Positions 26,464 to 35,943 of a stretch of DNA of 64,000 nt are shown piece after piece. Each line of letters opens with the position of its first letter. The first letter of the stretch is position 1. Source of the DNA: Paenibacillus endoradicis. Its GTDB lineage: Bacteria; Bacillota; Bacilli; Paenibacillales; Paenibacillaceae. Location of the stretch: contig NZ_JANQBB010000002.1 of the NCBI RefSeq assembly GCF_024721975.1, positions 558,001 to 622,000 of the forward strand. The letters run 5' to 3'. The notes below the pieces were generated by a model, which was not told where the DNA came from, searched no databases, and saw only the letters and a list, made by a program, of their open reading frames with translations. The translations under genes were made by a program, and so were the position numbers.

Positions 26464-26570
26464 CGCTGCTTCGCAGCGTTGAGAACTAATCGCTAGTGGA
26501 AAAGCGACAGCGGCCGTTTTTGTCCTCGGATTTATACCTCTATTGCTTATTACGATAAATCCGAGGACAA
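26464..26570. other. structured intergenic segment with nested hairpins
   Basis: 26249-26727 holds no gene. Within it ACGCTGC-TTC-GCAGCGT (about 26463-26479) forms a small hairpin. Further on, TTGTCCTCGGATTTAT (26520-26535) pairs perfectly with ATAAATCCGAGGACAA (26555-26570) around a 19-nt loop; CCGTT/AACGG just outside can extend it. No T run follows, so it is not a typical terminator. It could be a repeat element or small RNA. Confidence 0.6.
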
Positions 26571-26727
26571 CGGAGAGTGGAACAGAGATTTTTTCTTGGA
26601 GCGGAGTAAAACGTCTTCCCTCTTAAATATATTCCGCACATCTTCGCTTCATTCTTATTTCGTGTCGAAGCATGTCCGATAGTAAACAACGATAGTACTT
26701 TTTATCAATATGCATTTTGAACACAAA

Positions 26728-26767
26728 AAAAGAGCCTGACCGGAGCATTATGCTCATCAGACTCTTT
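26728..26767 (-). terminator. terminator of the 62-residue protein gene
   Basis: AAAGAGCCTGA pairs with TCAGACTCTTT (one mismatch), with an inner GAGCA/TGCTC stem. On the minus strand a TTTTTTTGTG run follows. It lies just after the stop at 26782. Confidence 0.85.
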
Positions 26768-26781
26768 CTCATATATTTGAC

Positions 26782-26970
26782 CTACATTGCCGAAGAGTTC
26801 ATTCTTCCAAGTTCATCCTCAACTAATGAGGTTAATTCATCTTCATAGCCGCCAGTAATACGATACTTACGGACATACTCTTTAACAAATTTCCTTGGGT
26901 CCTTAGGTTGGAAAATTCTCGTCAATTCCTTCAGGCTTTCCTTGACTTCATTTTGGCTGTGCTTTGCCAT
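26782..26970 (-). CDS. small uncharacterised charged protein
   Basis: 62 residues from the ATG at 26970 with GGGAGGAG 5-6 nt upstream; the in-frame extension to 26991 has none. It is highly charged and helical (NEVKESLKELTRIFQPKDP, KEYVRKYRITGGYEDELTSL) with no cysteines or membrane segment. A strong ribosome binding site and its own terminator support a real gene. The family is not recognised; soluble cytosolic protein of unknown role. Confidence 0.72.
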   Translation of the reverse strand: MAKHSQNEVKESLKELTRIFQPKDPRKFVKEYVRKYRITGGYEDELTSLVEDELGRMNSSAM

Positions 26971-27012
26971 GAAATCTCCTCCCTTATACAATGGATGGTA
27001 GGTCCTATAGTA

Positions 27013-27087
27013 CTACTCGAGAACAACAACAGGAAGTTGTCGCCATCGTTCCGGCTCTTGTTCCCCCTTAGGTGTAATGCATTCCAT
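27013..27087 (-). CDS. possible very small ORF
   Basis: 24 codons: MECITPKGEQEPERWRQL then PVVVLE. The frame stays open upstream for about 15 more codons (KKIETFDLIAM). There is no clear ribosome binding site before the ATG. Composition is protein-like, so this may be a fragment of a lost gene in front of the 62-residue protein rather than a gene. Confidence 0.3.
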   Translation of the reverse strand: MECITPKGEQEPERWRQLPVVVLE

Positions 27088-27203
27088 GGCTATTAGGTCA
27101 AATGTTTCAATTTTCTTACTATTATAACATTTCAGATAACAATATAGAAGTAGGTGAATGATTAGAAAATTTTATTGATATTTAAAAAGTAATGTTATTC
27201 TCA

Positions 27204-27371
27204 TCATAATACTTGCTCATCATTACTAGAATGATCGAAAGAGGCCGAATCATGACACTTTTCTTGCGATTGTCTTTGCTTTCTATACATTCGCAAATAG
27301 ATAATTACGATTATTATTGCTACAACTACACCAAAGGTTAATAATACTAAAGCAGCTATATTTTGCCACAA
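27204..27371 (-). CDS. small single-span membrane protein
   Basis: 55 residues starting at TTG 27371, with the very strong AAGGAGGAGG 5 nt upstream. Residues 3-25 (NIAALVLLTFGVVVAIIIVI) are one transmembrane helix, followed by a basic stretch (YLRMYRKQRQ) and an acidic, Ser-rich tail. It lies about 45 bp downstream of the thioesterase gene, at the end of the fatty-acid operon, on the same strand. Predicted N-out/C-in. No known family; it may modulate a membrane enzyme. Confidence 0.65.
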   Translation of the reverse strand: MWQNIAALVLLTFGVVVAIIIVIIYLRMYRKQRQSQEKCHDSASFDHSSNDEQVL

Positions 27372-27417
27372 CTCAACCTCCTCCTTTTCTTATTATTATT
27401 TTACAATATTTTCTCAA

Positions 27418-27819
27418 TTACTTCATGAGTCTATATGCACCACTTGCCCAAGCGAGTAGTTCATTATGTTCATCATATAATGAAGCTGTCATAGTATTAG
27501 TACGCTTTGTTGAATGTAAAAGTTCCGCTTTGCAGTAAATTTTACCAGTTGCAACATTAGATAAAAAATGAGTGTTCATTGTTGCTGTAACCGTATTCTC
27601 TCCCGTTCCCAACATAATAATTAGTCCCATAGCATTATCAAGCATAGACATCATTACTCCACCATGTACAATGCCCATTAAATTTTTATGATGATCGGCA
27701 AGTTCAAGTGAAATAATAACATGATCGTCATTAGCTTCAACTAATTCACAACCTAGATATCCCCAAAAAGTCTCTTTAGCAAGCTCTTGTAATTGTTCAT
27801 ATCTCTTCTGATCATTCAT
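27418..27819 (-). CDS. PaaI-like hotdog thioesterase
   Basis: 133 residues with the hotdog fold signature HGGVMMSMLDNAMGL and the NLMGIVHGG loop, where His-Gly-Gly and the following Asp form the acyl-CoA active site in PaaI/4HBT enzymes. TATMNTHFLSNVATG is the second conserved strand. The start overlaps the end of the acyl-CoA ligase gene by 8 bp, so translation is coupled. It probably releases CoA from acyl-CoA intermediates of the beta-oxidation operon; chain-length preference is unknown. Confidence 0.9.
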   Translation of the reverse strand: MNDQKRYEQLQELAKETFWGYLGCELVEANDDHVIISLELADHHKNLMGIVHGGVMMSMLDNAMGLIIMLGTGENTVTATMNTHFLSNVATGKIYCKAELLHSTKRTNTMTASLYDEHNELLAWASGAYRLMK

Positions 27820-29788
27820 GTTGTTGCTCCTCTTCGACTAACTTACGCCTAAGCACTTTCCCGACCATTGTCTTTGGCAAGCTATCTCTGAATGCATATT
27901 GATGAGGTACTTTGAAAGCAGCTAAACGCTCTCGGCACCATGCATCAAGCTGCTCCTCGGAAACCATATAGTTATCCTTCAACACAATATATGCTTTCAC
28001 TGTTTCTCCTCGATAAGCATCTTTAATTCCTACGACAGAAGCTTCAGCAATTGCAGGGTGTTCGAAAAGTACTTCTTCAATCTCACGAGGGTATATATTA
28101 AATCCACTAGCGATAATAATATCTTTAATCCGATCCATAATGATAAAGTAACCATCCTCATCCATCATGGCGAGATCGCCTGTTTTTAACCAACCATCAT
28201 TAAGTACCTGATCGGTTGCTTCTTTTCTATTCCAATAACCACTCATGACTTGAGGACCTTTAACAATGAGTTCACCTAAATGACCCCATGGCAATCTTTC
28301 ACCCGTCTCAACAGAAATAATAGCAGCATCTGTGTCTGGAAATGGCAGACCTATCGTGCCAATCTTGCGATTACCCCAGATTGGATTAGCATGTGTAACT
28401 GGTGAAGACTCTGTTAATCCATAACCCTCGATTAGTCTACCTCCTGTTAAACTTTCGAATTGCTCTTGAACTTCTAGAGGCAATGCAGCAGAACCGCTTA
28501 TACATACCTCAATTGATGAAAGATCTAATGGAGATGATTGTTTTCTAGCCGCTTGTATTAAGGCAACATACATAGTTGGGGCACCCGGAAAGATCGTCGG
28601 CTTCATCTTATCTATTGTTTTCAATACTTCACTCACATCAAACTTCGGTAGTAACACTAAGCAACCTGCTGTTTTCACAGACATGTTCATTAGTACCGTT
28701 AACCCAAACACATGAAACAGCGGTAACGCCGCTAAATATCTTTCTTCCCCAATTTTAACGCGACTACACCACTCCATCGTTTGTAATGTATTCGTAACGA
28801 GATTACGATGAGTGAGCATTACCCCTTTCGGAGTTCCTGTTGTACCACCCGTATATTGTAATGCAGCCAGTTCACTATGCTGGGCTAATGTTGGCCGCTC
28901 GTATGATAAAGATTTCTTAGTTTGCAATGTACTCCAAGCGACGTAGCCATCTTGACCATATGGAATGACCGACTTAAATCCTTCCTTACGTTGCTTAATT
29001 GGATAAAGTAAATTTTTTGGAAAAGGTAATCCGTCCTTTATCGAAGTGACAATTACATTTTTCAATTTAGATAATGGACCACTCTCTGGATTTTTGCCAC
29101 GAACTCGCTCAACTCTTGGGTAAAGTAGATCCACAGTAATTATTGATACTGCACCACTATCTTGCAATTGATGGGTTAATTCACGCTCTACATATAAGGG
29201 ATTCGTCTGAACAACGATTGCACCCGCCAAGATAACGCCGTAATATGAAATAACTGCCTGGGGACAGTTAGGTAACATAATCGCGACGCGGTCTCCTTTC
29301 TGGATACCAAGTCTGCCTAATCCTCTAGCTAATCGATCCGCTGCAACGTAGAGTTGCTGATACGTTAATGTCTTGCCCATGAAATGGATTGCTAATTTAT
29401 CAGGATAATTCGTCGCTGAATCTATCAAAAACTGTGCAATATTAACTTCGGGGTAATCGAGTGTAGTTCGAATATCTTCAGGATAATGCTTATGCCATAT
29501 TTTGTGCGGGGATTGCTCTGCTTCTGCTTCTGCTTCTGCTTCTGCTTCTGCTTCTGCTTCTGCTTCTGCTTCTGCTTCTGCTTCTGCTTCTGCTTCTGCT
29601 TCTGCTTCTGCTTCTGCTTCTGCTTCTGCTTCTGCTTCTGCTTCTGCTTCTGCGAAAGTATCCTCGACTACTCCATTGCTGTCAACTACATCTTCGCTTG
29701 AAACCTCTAATTCTACTTGATCATCTCTTTCGGTCTCTTTCTGCGTCTCATCATGAACATTGGATTGTTGAGGATTTTGTGATTCCAT
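27812..29788 (-). CDS. lcfA: long-chain acyl-CoA ligase with Ala-Glu repeat N-terminus
   Basis: 658 residues; ATG 29788 with GGAGTGAT upstream. The ANL-family core begins near residue 95: P-loop TGGTTGTPKGVMLTHRN, YGLTESSPVTH, GWLKTGDLAMMDEDGY, IIASGFNIYPREIEEVL, and the catalytic Lys in LPKTMVGKVLRR. It activates fatty acids as acyl-AMP and then acyl-CoA. The first 95 residues are an acidic extension containing about 22 Ala-Glu dipeptides from a hexanucleotide microsatellite; normal LcfA/FadD proteins lack it. It follows fadE by 14 bp, so it belongs to the fad operon. Confidence 0.94.
   Translation of the reverse strand: MESQNPQQSNVHDETQKETERDDQVELEVSSEDVVDSNGVVEDTFAEAEAEAEAEAEAEAEAEAEAEAEAEAEAEAEAEAEAEAEAEAEAEQSPHKIWHKHYPEDIRTTLDYPEVNIAQFLIDSATNYPDKLAIHFMGKTLTYQQLYVAADRLARGLGRLGIQKGDRVAIMLPNCPQAVISYYGVILAGAIVVQTNPLYVERELTHQLQDSGAVSIITVDLLYPRVERVRGKNPESGPLSKLKNVIVTSIKDGLPFPKNLLYPIKQRKEGFKSVIPYGQDGYVAWSTLQTKKSLSYERPTLAQHSELAALQYTGGTTGTPKGVMLTHRNLVTNTLQTMEWCSRVKIGEERYLAALPLFHVFGLTVLMNMSVKTAGCLVLLPKFDVSEVLKTIDKMKPTIFPGAPTMYVALIQAARKQSSPLDLSSIEVCISGSAALPLEVQEQFESLTGGRLIEGYGLTESSPVTHANPIWGNRKIGTIGLPFPDTDAAIISVETGERLPWGHLGELIVKGPQVMSGYWNRKEATDQVLNDGWLKTGDLAMMDEDGYFIIMDRIKDIIIASGFNIYPREIEEVLFEHPAIAEASVVGIKDAYRGETVKAYIVLKDNYMVSEEQLDAWCRERLAAFKVPHQYAFRDSLPKTMVGKVLRRKLVEEEQQHE
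29521..29652 (-). repeat. hexanucleotide microsatellite, 22 perfect copies
   Basis: CTTCTG is repeated 22 times without a mismatch (132 bp), plus an imperfect copy before it. On the coding strand it gives (GCAGAA)n, an Ala-Glu dipeptide run. Being a multiple of three, length changes would not shift the frame but would alter linker length. Confidence 0.98.
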
Positions 29789-29802
29789 ACTAGATCACTC
29801 CT

Positions 29803-31599
29803 TCACACAATATATTGCTCACTTACGATTACCTTTGCAGCGATTTTTCGTTTCAATGTAATGACATCTGTAAGAGATGCTTTCGTTAATTTCTTTACGA
29901 TCGATAGTTGCATTCTCAAAGCGTCGCCTGACTCCATACGCACAAGTGATTTTTTAGCGATACCTTCGATCTGATCCATCGCTTCTTGCACATAAACTTT
30001 TGTCATCATCGCTACAATTGAAGACTCATCTTGATCAAAACCGAGTGCTATTCGTTTTTGAGCTCTTAAGTAAGCGCTCTCCATTGTAAAAGTTAAAATC
30101 ATCATATTAGCCAATGCTTCTAATATTTCTTGCTCGCCGTCTAATTTTACGCCGTATCGTTGAACGGCAACGCCACCAATCATTAAAAATAATTTCTTCG
30201 CTTGCTCTATACGATGACCTTCTAAGCTTAGAACGCCTTCCAGTTGAGGGGACAATTGTGGTTCTAATAACTGCGCTTGTAACTCTTGAATTTTATCAAG
30301 TAATGGCAACTCATTCTTCATTGCTTTCTTAATCAGTGTTCCCGGAATTAATAGTCGATTTATTTCGTTCGTACCTTCAAATATGCGGTTAATTCTAGAA
30401 TCCCGATAAATTCGCTCAACTTTGTATTCTTTAATAAATCCATAGCCACCATGAATCTGCACAGCTTCATCACTTACAAAATCTAACGCTTCCGATGCAA
30501 ACACTTTTATCATCGAATATTCCATCGCATACTCACCAATTGCTTTAGCTGCGAGTCTACCGCTATAAGCAACTGCATCAGATGAAGTTTGATCTATCTC
30601 AGACAACATCGCATCCATCCAACCAGCAATCCGATATACCATACTCTCTGTTACGAAGGTGACAATATTCATATCAGCTAATTTAGCTCCGATTAGTGGG
30701 TACGAAGAGATTGGCTGATTGAATTGCTTGCGAACATTGGCATATGAAGCAGCTAACTGAATCGCTTCCTTCGATGTACCAAGACACGCTGCTCCGAGTT
30801 TAAACCTGCCAATATTTAATATGTTAAATGCGATAAGATGACCTTTTCCGATTTCACCTAATACATTTTCAACAGGAACATGCACATCTTCAAAATATAA
30901 CGGACATGTGGATGAGCCCTTTATCCCCATCTTATGTTCCTCTGGTCCAATACTGAATCCTACCATATCACGCTCTACAATGAATGCCGTAAAATGTTCA
31001 TTATCTATTTTGGCATAGACGATAAATACATCTGCAAAGCCAGCATTCGTAATGAATATTTTTGAGCCATTCAATACATAATGTTTTCCATCTTCACTTA
31101 GTTTTGCGTTCGTTTTGGCTCCTAGTGCATCTGAGCCTGAAGCTGGTTCTGTTAAGCAATAAGCAGCAATCTTTTCACCAGTAGCAAGTAGTGGCAAATA
31201 ATTTTCTTTCTGCTCTGTTGTTCCAAAAAAGACAATAGGAAGAGTTCCTATGCCAGTATGAGCACCTACAGACAATGCAAATGATGAGCTTTTGGCTAAC
31301 GTTTCAGCAAGTAAAGTGGTGCTTACTTTATCTAAACCTAATCCCCCGTATTGCTCTGGAATATCAGCACTTAACAACCCCTGCTGACCCGCAATACGCA
31401 TTAATTGAACCGTTAATTCATAATTAAGTGCCTCAATCTCCGCATCGTTCGGAGTTATCTCAGCATCCATGTACTGCTGTGCCGCTTCAGACATTAGTTT
31501 TTGTTCACTTGTAAAATCCTCTGGAATCGTTGTTAGCATTGGGTCACTATTCTCAATAACGAATCGTCCGCCGAAAGATGTTGTCTTCGTTATAGACAT
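29803..31599 (-). CDS. fadE: acyl-CoA dehydrogenase FadE
   Basis: 598 residues from the ATG at 31599, with GGAGGTGA about 5 nt upstream (that site overlaps the longer TTG start at 31614). It is an FAD enzyme for the first step of beta-oxidation, passing electrons to ETF (etfBA at 39.3 kb). Motifs: AYCLTEPASGSDA, KIFITNAGFADVFIV, the ACAD signature QIHGGYGFIKEYKVER, and IYRDSRINRIFEGTNEINR with the catalytic Glu region. The extra C-terminal 200-residue domain is typical of the Bacillus FadE/VLCAD type. Downstream of fadA, but separated from it by the structured repeats at 31643-32172. Confidence 0.95.
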   Translation of the reverse strand: MSITKTTSFGGRFVIENSDPMLTTIPEDFTSEQKLMSEAAQQYMDAEITPNDAEIEALNYELTVQLMRIAGQQGLLSADIPEQYGGLGLDKVSTTLLAETLAKSSSFALSVGAHTGIGTLPIVFFGTTEQKENYLPLLATGEKIAAYCLTEPASGSDALGAKTNAKLSEDGKHYVLNGSKIFITNAGFADVFIVYAKIDNEHFTAFIVERDMVGFSIGPEEHKMGIKGSSTCPLYFEDVHVPVENVLGEIGKGHLIAFNILNIGRFKLGAACLGTSKEAIQLAASYANVRKQFNQPISSYPLIGAKLADMNIVTFVTESMVYRIAGWMDAMLSEIDQTSSDAVAYSGRLAAKAIGEYAMEYSMIKVFASEALDFVSDEAVQIHGGYGFIKEYKVERIYRDSRINRIFEGTNEINRLLIPGTLIKKAMKNELPLLDKIQELQAQLLEPQLSPQLEGVLSLEGHRIEQAKKLFLMIGGVAVQRYGVKLDGEQEILEALANMMILTFTMESAYLRAQKRIALGFDQDESSIVAMMTKVYVQEAMDQIEGIAKKSLVRMESGDALRMQLSIVKKLTKASLTDVITLKRKIAAKVIVSEQYIV

Positions 31600-31642
31600 T
31601 CTAATCACCTCCAAAACTAATTAAATGACATTTCCATTCAGC

Positions 31643-32172
31643 AACGTAAGCATAATCATCGCGATCACCTATGCATTCACTTGTCAGCGCCAAGAAGATC
31701 ACATGAAGCTAGTGACGCGAAGCGCGGAGCGTACGCACTTGGTACGTGAGCACTGAAGCTAGCGACGCGAAGCGCGGAGCGTACGCACTTGGTACGTGAG
31801 CACTGAAGCTAGCGATGAATGGGATATTCGATGTCGAATTTACAACGTAAGCATAATCATCGCGATCACCTATGAATTCACTTGTCAGCGCCAAGAAAAT
31901 CGCATGAAGCTAGTGACGCGAAGCGCGGAGCGTACGCACTTGGTACGTGAGCACTGAAGCTAGCGATGAATGGGATATTCGATGTCGAATTTACAACGTA
32001 AGCATAATCATCACGATCACCTATGAATTCACTTGTCAGCGCCAAGAAGATCACATGAAGCTAGTGACGCGAAGCGCGGAGCGTACGCACTTGGTACGTG
32101 AGCACTGAAGCTAGCGATGAATGGGATATTCGATGTCGAATTTACAACGTAAGCATAATCATCGCGATCACA
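31643..32172. repeat. structured intergenic repeats, locus A (between fadA and fadE)
   Basis: AACGTAAGCATAATCATC starts at 31643, 31844, 31995 and 32146. The last two intervals are exactly 151 bp; the first is 201 because an inner 50-bp segment (31708-31757) is duplicated. The units share TCAGCGCCAAGAAG, the hairpin CGTAC-GCACTTG-GTACG, and AACGTAAGCATAATCATC with loci B and C. The core is 136 bp, as in B and C, but the outer stem and spacer (38 bp) are missing. It begins about 20 bp after the fadA stop. Confidence 0.9.
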
Positions 32173-32192
32173 AGTGATTACAAGCGAAACGT

Positions 32193-33404
32193 TCAGTTGG
32201 AGTAGACTTCAAGCAGCCCCGCTGCCCCCATTCCTCCTCCAACACACATCGTGACTATGCCTAAACCACCTCCACGACGCGCTAATTCATGTATGAGTGT
32301 TACACTTAGCTTCGTCCCTGTACAACCAAGCGGATGACCGAGCGCAATAGCTCCCCCGTTCACATTTACCCGTTCAATAGGAATAGATAATTCACGTATT
32401 ATCGGAATACATTGTGCAGCAAATGCTTCATTCAGCTCAAATAAATCAATATCATTAATCGTGACGTTAGCCTTATCTAGTAGCTTCGGTATTGCTGCGA
32501 TTGGACCAATCCCCATTACTTCTGGCGCTACACCTGCTACTGCATAGTGTCGAAAAGTTGCTAATGGTTTCAGTTCTAATTCCTTCGCTTTACTTCTACT
32601 CATCACTAACACAGCAGCTGCACCATCACTCATTTGCGAAGAGTTGCCTGCTGTAACTGACCCTCCAATGGTGAATGCTGGCTTCAACGCTGCTAAACCT
32701 TGCGGTGATGTCGTTGCTCTAACACCCTCATCAAGCTTGAATTCAAAACTTTTATCGCGATATTCTCCCTTCTCATTACGAACGGATCGCGTCACAACAA
32801 TCGGTACTATCTCATCTTCAAATGCACCTGAAGCAATCGCCCAAGCTGCTTTCTGATGACTACCTGTAGCAAATTCATCTTGATCTTCTCTGCTCACCCC
32901 ATACCTTCGAGCTACTTCTTCCGCTGTATGCCCCATTCCCATGTACACTTCAGGAATATGATCGACGATATCGGGATGTGGTGATAATCTGAACCCTGTC
33001 ATAGGCACATGGCTCATACTTTCTACGCCACCTGCCAATATAACCTCTGCTTCACCAAGTTTAATCCGTTCAGCAGCATACGCAATTGCCTGCAAGCCTG
33101 AAGCGCAAAATCTATTAACTGTTACTGCAGGAGTAGATTCTTCTAGGCCTGCATGCAGAGCTATAATTCTTGCCATATTCAAACCCTGCTCACCTTCAGG
33201 CATTGCACAACCAATGATGACATCTTCAATTAATGACTTAGACAAGTTGGGAACTGTATCGAGCAGCCCTTGTATAACACTTTTCCCCAGATCTTCAGCT
33301 CGTGTATCTGATAGACTTCCTTTCTGTGCTTTGCCCACTGCCGTTCGTACCGCAGCCACAATAACCGCATCTGTATCTTGATCTTCGAAATATTTGCTCG
33401 GCAT
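32193..33404 (-). CDS. fadA: acetyl-CoA acyltransferase (3-ketoacyl-CoA thiolase)
   Basis: 403 residues with AAAGGAG upstream of ATG 33404. The nucleophilic Cys100 is in [11 protein letters not shown], the His of GHPLGCTG near 359, and the second Cys in [11 protein letters not shown] near 390. It catalyses the thiolytic last step of beta-oxidation. It lies 30 bp after fadN, as in the Bacillus fadNAE operon. Structured repeats follow its stop codon and may affect fadE expression from the same transcript. Confidence 0.95.
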   Translation of the reverse strand: MPSKYFEDQDTDAVIVAAVRTAVGKAQKGSLSDTRAEDLGKSVIQGLLDTVPNLSKSLIEDVIIGCAMPEGEQGLNMARIIALHAGLEESTPAVTVNRFCASGLQAIAYAAERIKLGEAEVILAGGVESMSHVPMTGFRLSPHPDIVDHIPEVYMGMGHTAEEVARRYGVSREDQDEFATGSHQKAAWAIASGAFEDEIVPIVVTRSVRNEKGEYRDKSFEFKLDEGVRATTSPQGLAALKPAFTIGGSVTAGNSSQMSDGAAAVLVMSRSKAKELELKPLATFRHYAVAGVAPEVMGIGPIAAIPKLLDKANVTINDIDLFELNEAFAAQCIPIIRELSIPIERVNVNGGAIALGHPLGCTGTKLSVTLIHELARRGGGLGIVTMCVGGGMGAAGLLEVYSN

Positions 33405-33434
33405 CTCTAATACTCCTTTCTAACTTAATATTTA

Positions 33435-35906
33435 TTAATTACGAAGTGGCTTACCTGTCGTTAACATATGGCTCATTCTTGCTTGAGTTTTCGGTTCACC
33501 GCATAAACTCAAGAATGCTTCGCATTCAAGATCGAGCAAGTATTGCTCACTTACGATCGCGCCAGAAGAAAGATCTCCACCACTTAAAATATGTGCTAAC
33601 TTAGTAGCTATTAATTCATCATGGCTACTAATGTATTTACCTAACTTCATCGACTGGATTGCAAGTTTCAATACCGCTTTCCCTTCTCTACCTGCTACTG
33701 TTACAAGCTGTTCTTTCGGCGCTTCATAACCTGCTCGATCTAGCCTTAACACTTCCTTTTTTGCTTCAGAAATTCGATTCTCTTGACGCATAATGACTCG
33801 GTCCTGTGGCCTTGAAAAACCTAGCCGAGCAATTTCATAACCGCTTGTTGAAGTTTTAGCCATAGCGATTGTTTCAAACATATGATTCAGATGAGGTTGT
33901 AAATCTCCAGCTAGTAACTTTCTTTCACTGACGCCATTCGGTCCTGCACCTGCTGCAGCTCGATTCATCGCAAATATCGCAGCTTCTTTGCTACCACCAC
34001 CTGCTGGTATTAAACCTACTCCTGTTTCTACTAAGCCATAGTAAGTTTCAGGAGACGCGATAATGACATCAGCTGGCAAGCACGCCTCTACACCGCCACC
34101 TAGTGTCATACGATGTGGTGCTGCAACAACTGGTCGATCTAGTCGTTTCAACTGAAGCATACTTTGCTGGAAGAAACGAATAATGTCTTCTACTTCATCC
34201 CACTCTTCATTCTGAGCTTCCATAAGCAACAGCATAATATTAGCGCCTACACAGAAATTTTTACCTTCATTGGCAAGTACAAGTCCACGCCAATTACGGG
34301 ATACTTCATTGCTCGCATATCGTATTGCACTTAATACTTCTGACCCAATAGCATTACTCTTGGAGTGGAATTCTAGTGCCACGACATCATCACCAATGTC
34401 GATAAGACTTGCCCCAGAATTGCTCCAGATCGTCGCCCCACGTTCTTTGCACTGACCGAGTGAGATTACTTTAGGATCTTCCTCTATTTGTACAAATTGT
34501 TGTTCATGGACATACCAGGTATAGCCCGAATCCTGCTTGTAGAAATGAGTAAGACCACTAGCGAGCCATGCTTCTACCCACTGTGGGATATCCTCTCCTT
34601 CTTCCTTCATACGTGCTACTGAAGCTTGCACTCCAATAGCATCCCATAATTCGAAAGGACCTAGCTCCCAGTTAAAGCCAAGCTTCATGGCCTTGTCGAT
34701 ATCTACAATAGAATCAGCAATTTCACCTAATAATTTGGCAGAATAAAGTAATATGGGCTTTATTGTACTCCATGCAAATAGAGCATGAGCATGTTCTGGA
34801 TGGGCATGAAGCAGTGCATTTACTTTACCTGCTGCACCTTTCCCTTTCTTCGCTGCTTCTATGACTGGTGAAACAATCGGCTCAGCAATCTCATAGGTGA
34901 GTGAATTCAGCTGCAGGGATTCTATAAAACTTTTTCCTGTTGGCGATTTGGATTTACGATAAAATCCTTCACCACTCTTTTGACCTAGAGCGCCTTTCTT
35001 AACAAGCGACTCTAATATTAGTGGTCTTGTAAATACTTTTTTCTCTTGTTCATCGTTACTTCGATTGTGTACGTTATCTACAACATGTAATAAAGTATCT
35101 AGACCAACAAGATCAAGCATTCGATAAGTTGCGGTCTTCGGACGTCCCATCGCAACTCCAGTGAGTGCATCTACTTCATCTATAGTTAATCCAAATTGCG
35201 CAGTTGACTCTAACGTAACGAGCATGCCATATGTACCTATGCGATTAGCAATAAAGTTAGGGGTATCCTTCGCACGGACAACTCCTTTACCAAGCTTTTG
35301 TTCACATAAGTAATGTAGTGTATCTACGACTTGTGGTAGTGTATCTGAGGTTGGGACAACTTCTACGAGATTCATATAGCGAGGTGGATTGAAGAAATGT
35401 GTCACTGCAAAGTGCTCTCGCATATCTTTGCTACAATGCTCAACCATCTGATGCGCAGATAATCCTGATGTATTCGTACTTACAAGTGTGCCTACTCGTC
35501 TGGCTTGATCGATAAGCGTAAATACTTGTTGTTTAATATCAAGTCGTTCTACAACTGCTTCTACAATCCAATCTACTTCACTTAACTGTTTCGAATGATC
35601 GCTTAAATTGCCAGCTGTAATATTTTTGACAAAACTATTGTCATAGAGCGGTGCAGGCTTTTGCCTCACCATAGCTCCAATCGCTGCATTTGCAAGTCGA
35701 TTACGTACCGATGAAGATTGTAAAGACAAACCTTGTAATTGCTCATCTGAAGTTAACGTAGATGGTATAATATCCAATAACCAAACGGAATAACCGCTAT
35801 TTGCCATATGTGCAGCAATTCCAGCTCCCATTACTCCTGAACCGATTACAGCTACTTTGCGAACATTTAAACCTGTTTTCTCATTGTTCACTATAGATGA
35901 ACTCAT
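33435..35906 (-). CDS. fadN: 3-hydroxyacyl-CoA dehydrogenase/enoyl-CoA hydratase FadN
   Basis: 823 residues from the ATG at 35906 (GGAAGGAGTG about 9 nt upstream). N-terminal Rossmann domain VAVIGSGVMGAGIAAHMANSG, then the catalytic-His segment AVTHFFNPPRYMNLVEVVP and a C-terminal dehydrogenase repeat. The last part (about 500-700) is an enoyl-CoA hydratase domain with VLANEGKNFCVGANI and GGGVEACLPADVII. It performs hydration and oxidation in beta-oxidation. Domain order matches B. subtilis FadN (about 790 residues), not E. coli FadB. Confidence 0.94.
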   Translation of the reverse strand: MSSSIVNNEKTGLNVRKVAVIGSGVMGAGIAAHMANSGYSVWLLDIIPSTLTSDEQLQGLSLQSSSVRNRLANAAIGAMVRQKPAPLYDNSFVKNITAGNLSDHSKQLSEVDWIVEAVVERLDIKQQVFTLIDQARRVGTLVSTNTSGLSAHQMVEHCSKDMREHFAVTHFFNPPRYMNLVEVVPTSDTLPQVVDTLHYLCEQKLGKGVVRAKDTPNFIANRIGTYGMLVTLESTAQFGLTIDEVDALTGVAMGRPKTATYRMLDLVGLDTLLHVVDNVHNRSNDEQEKKVFTRPLILESLVKKGALGQKSGEGFYRKSKSPTGKSFIESLQLNSLTYEIAEPIVSPVIEAAKKGKGAAGKVNALLHAHPEHAHALFAWSTIKPILLYSAKLLGEIADSIVDIDKAMKLGFNWELGPFELWDAIGVQASVARMKEEGEDIPQWVEAWLASGLTHFYKQDSGYTWYVHEQQFVQIEEDPKVISLGQCKERGATIWSNSGASLIDIGDDVVALEFHSKSNAIGSEVLSAIRYASNEVSRNWRGLVLANEGKNFCVGANIMLLLMEAQNEEWDEVEDIIRFFQQSMLQLKRLDRPVVAAPHRMTLGGGVEACLPADVIIASPETYYGLVETGVGLIPAGGGSKEAAIFAMNRAAAGAGPNGVSERKLLAGDLQPHLNHMFETIAMAKTSTSGYEIARLGFSRPQDRVIMRQENRISEAKKEVLRLDRAGYEAPKEQLVTVAGREGKAVLKLAIQSMKLGKYISSHDELIATKLAHILSGGDLSSGAIVSEQYLLDLECEAFLSLCGEPKTQARMSHMLTTGKPLRN

Positions 35907-35943
35907 AGTAGATCCACTCCTTCCCTTATTCAATTGTTACGCA

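Noticed and set aside
29486..29701. Plus-strand frames of about 70 codons made of Phe-Cys or Ser-Ala repeats
   Set aside because: They are antisense shadows of the CTTCTG microsatellite in the acyl-CoA ligase gene; a hexamer repeat opens several frames.
31808..32160. TGAATGGGATATTC in the locus A repeats as a FadR operator
   Set aside because: It only partly fits the Bacillus FadR consensus TGAATGAMTANTCATTCA and lies after fadA within a repeat, so it is better explained as part of the structured element.
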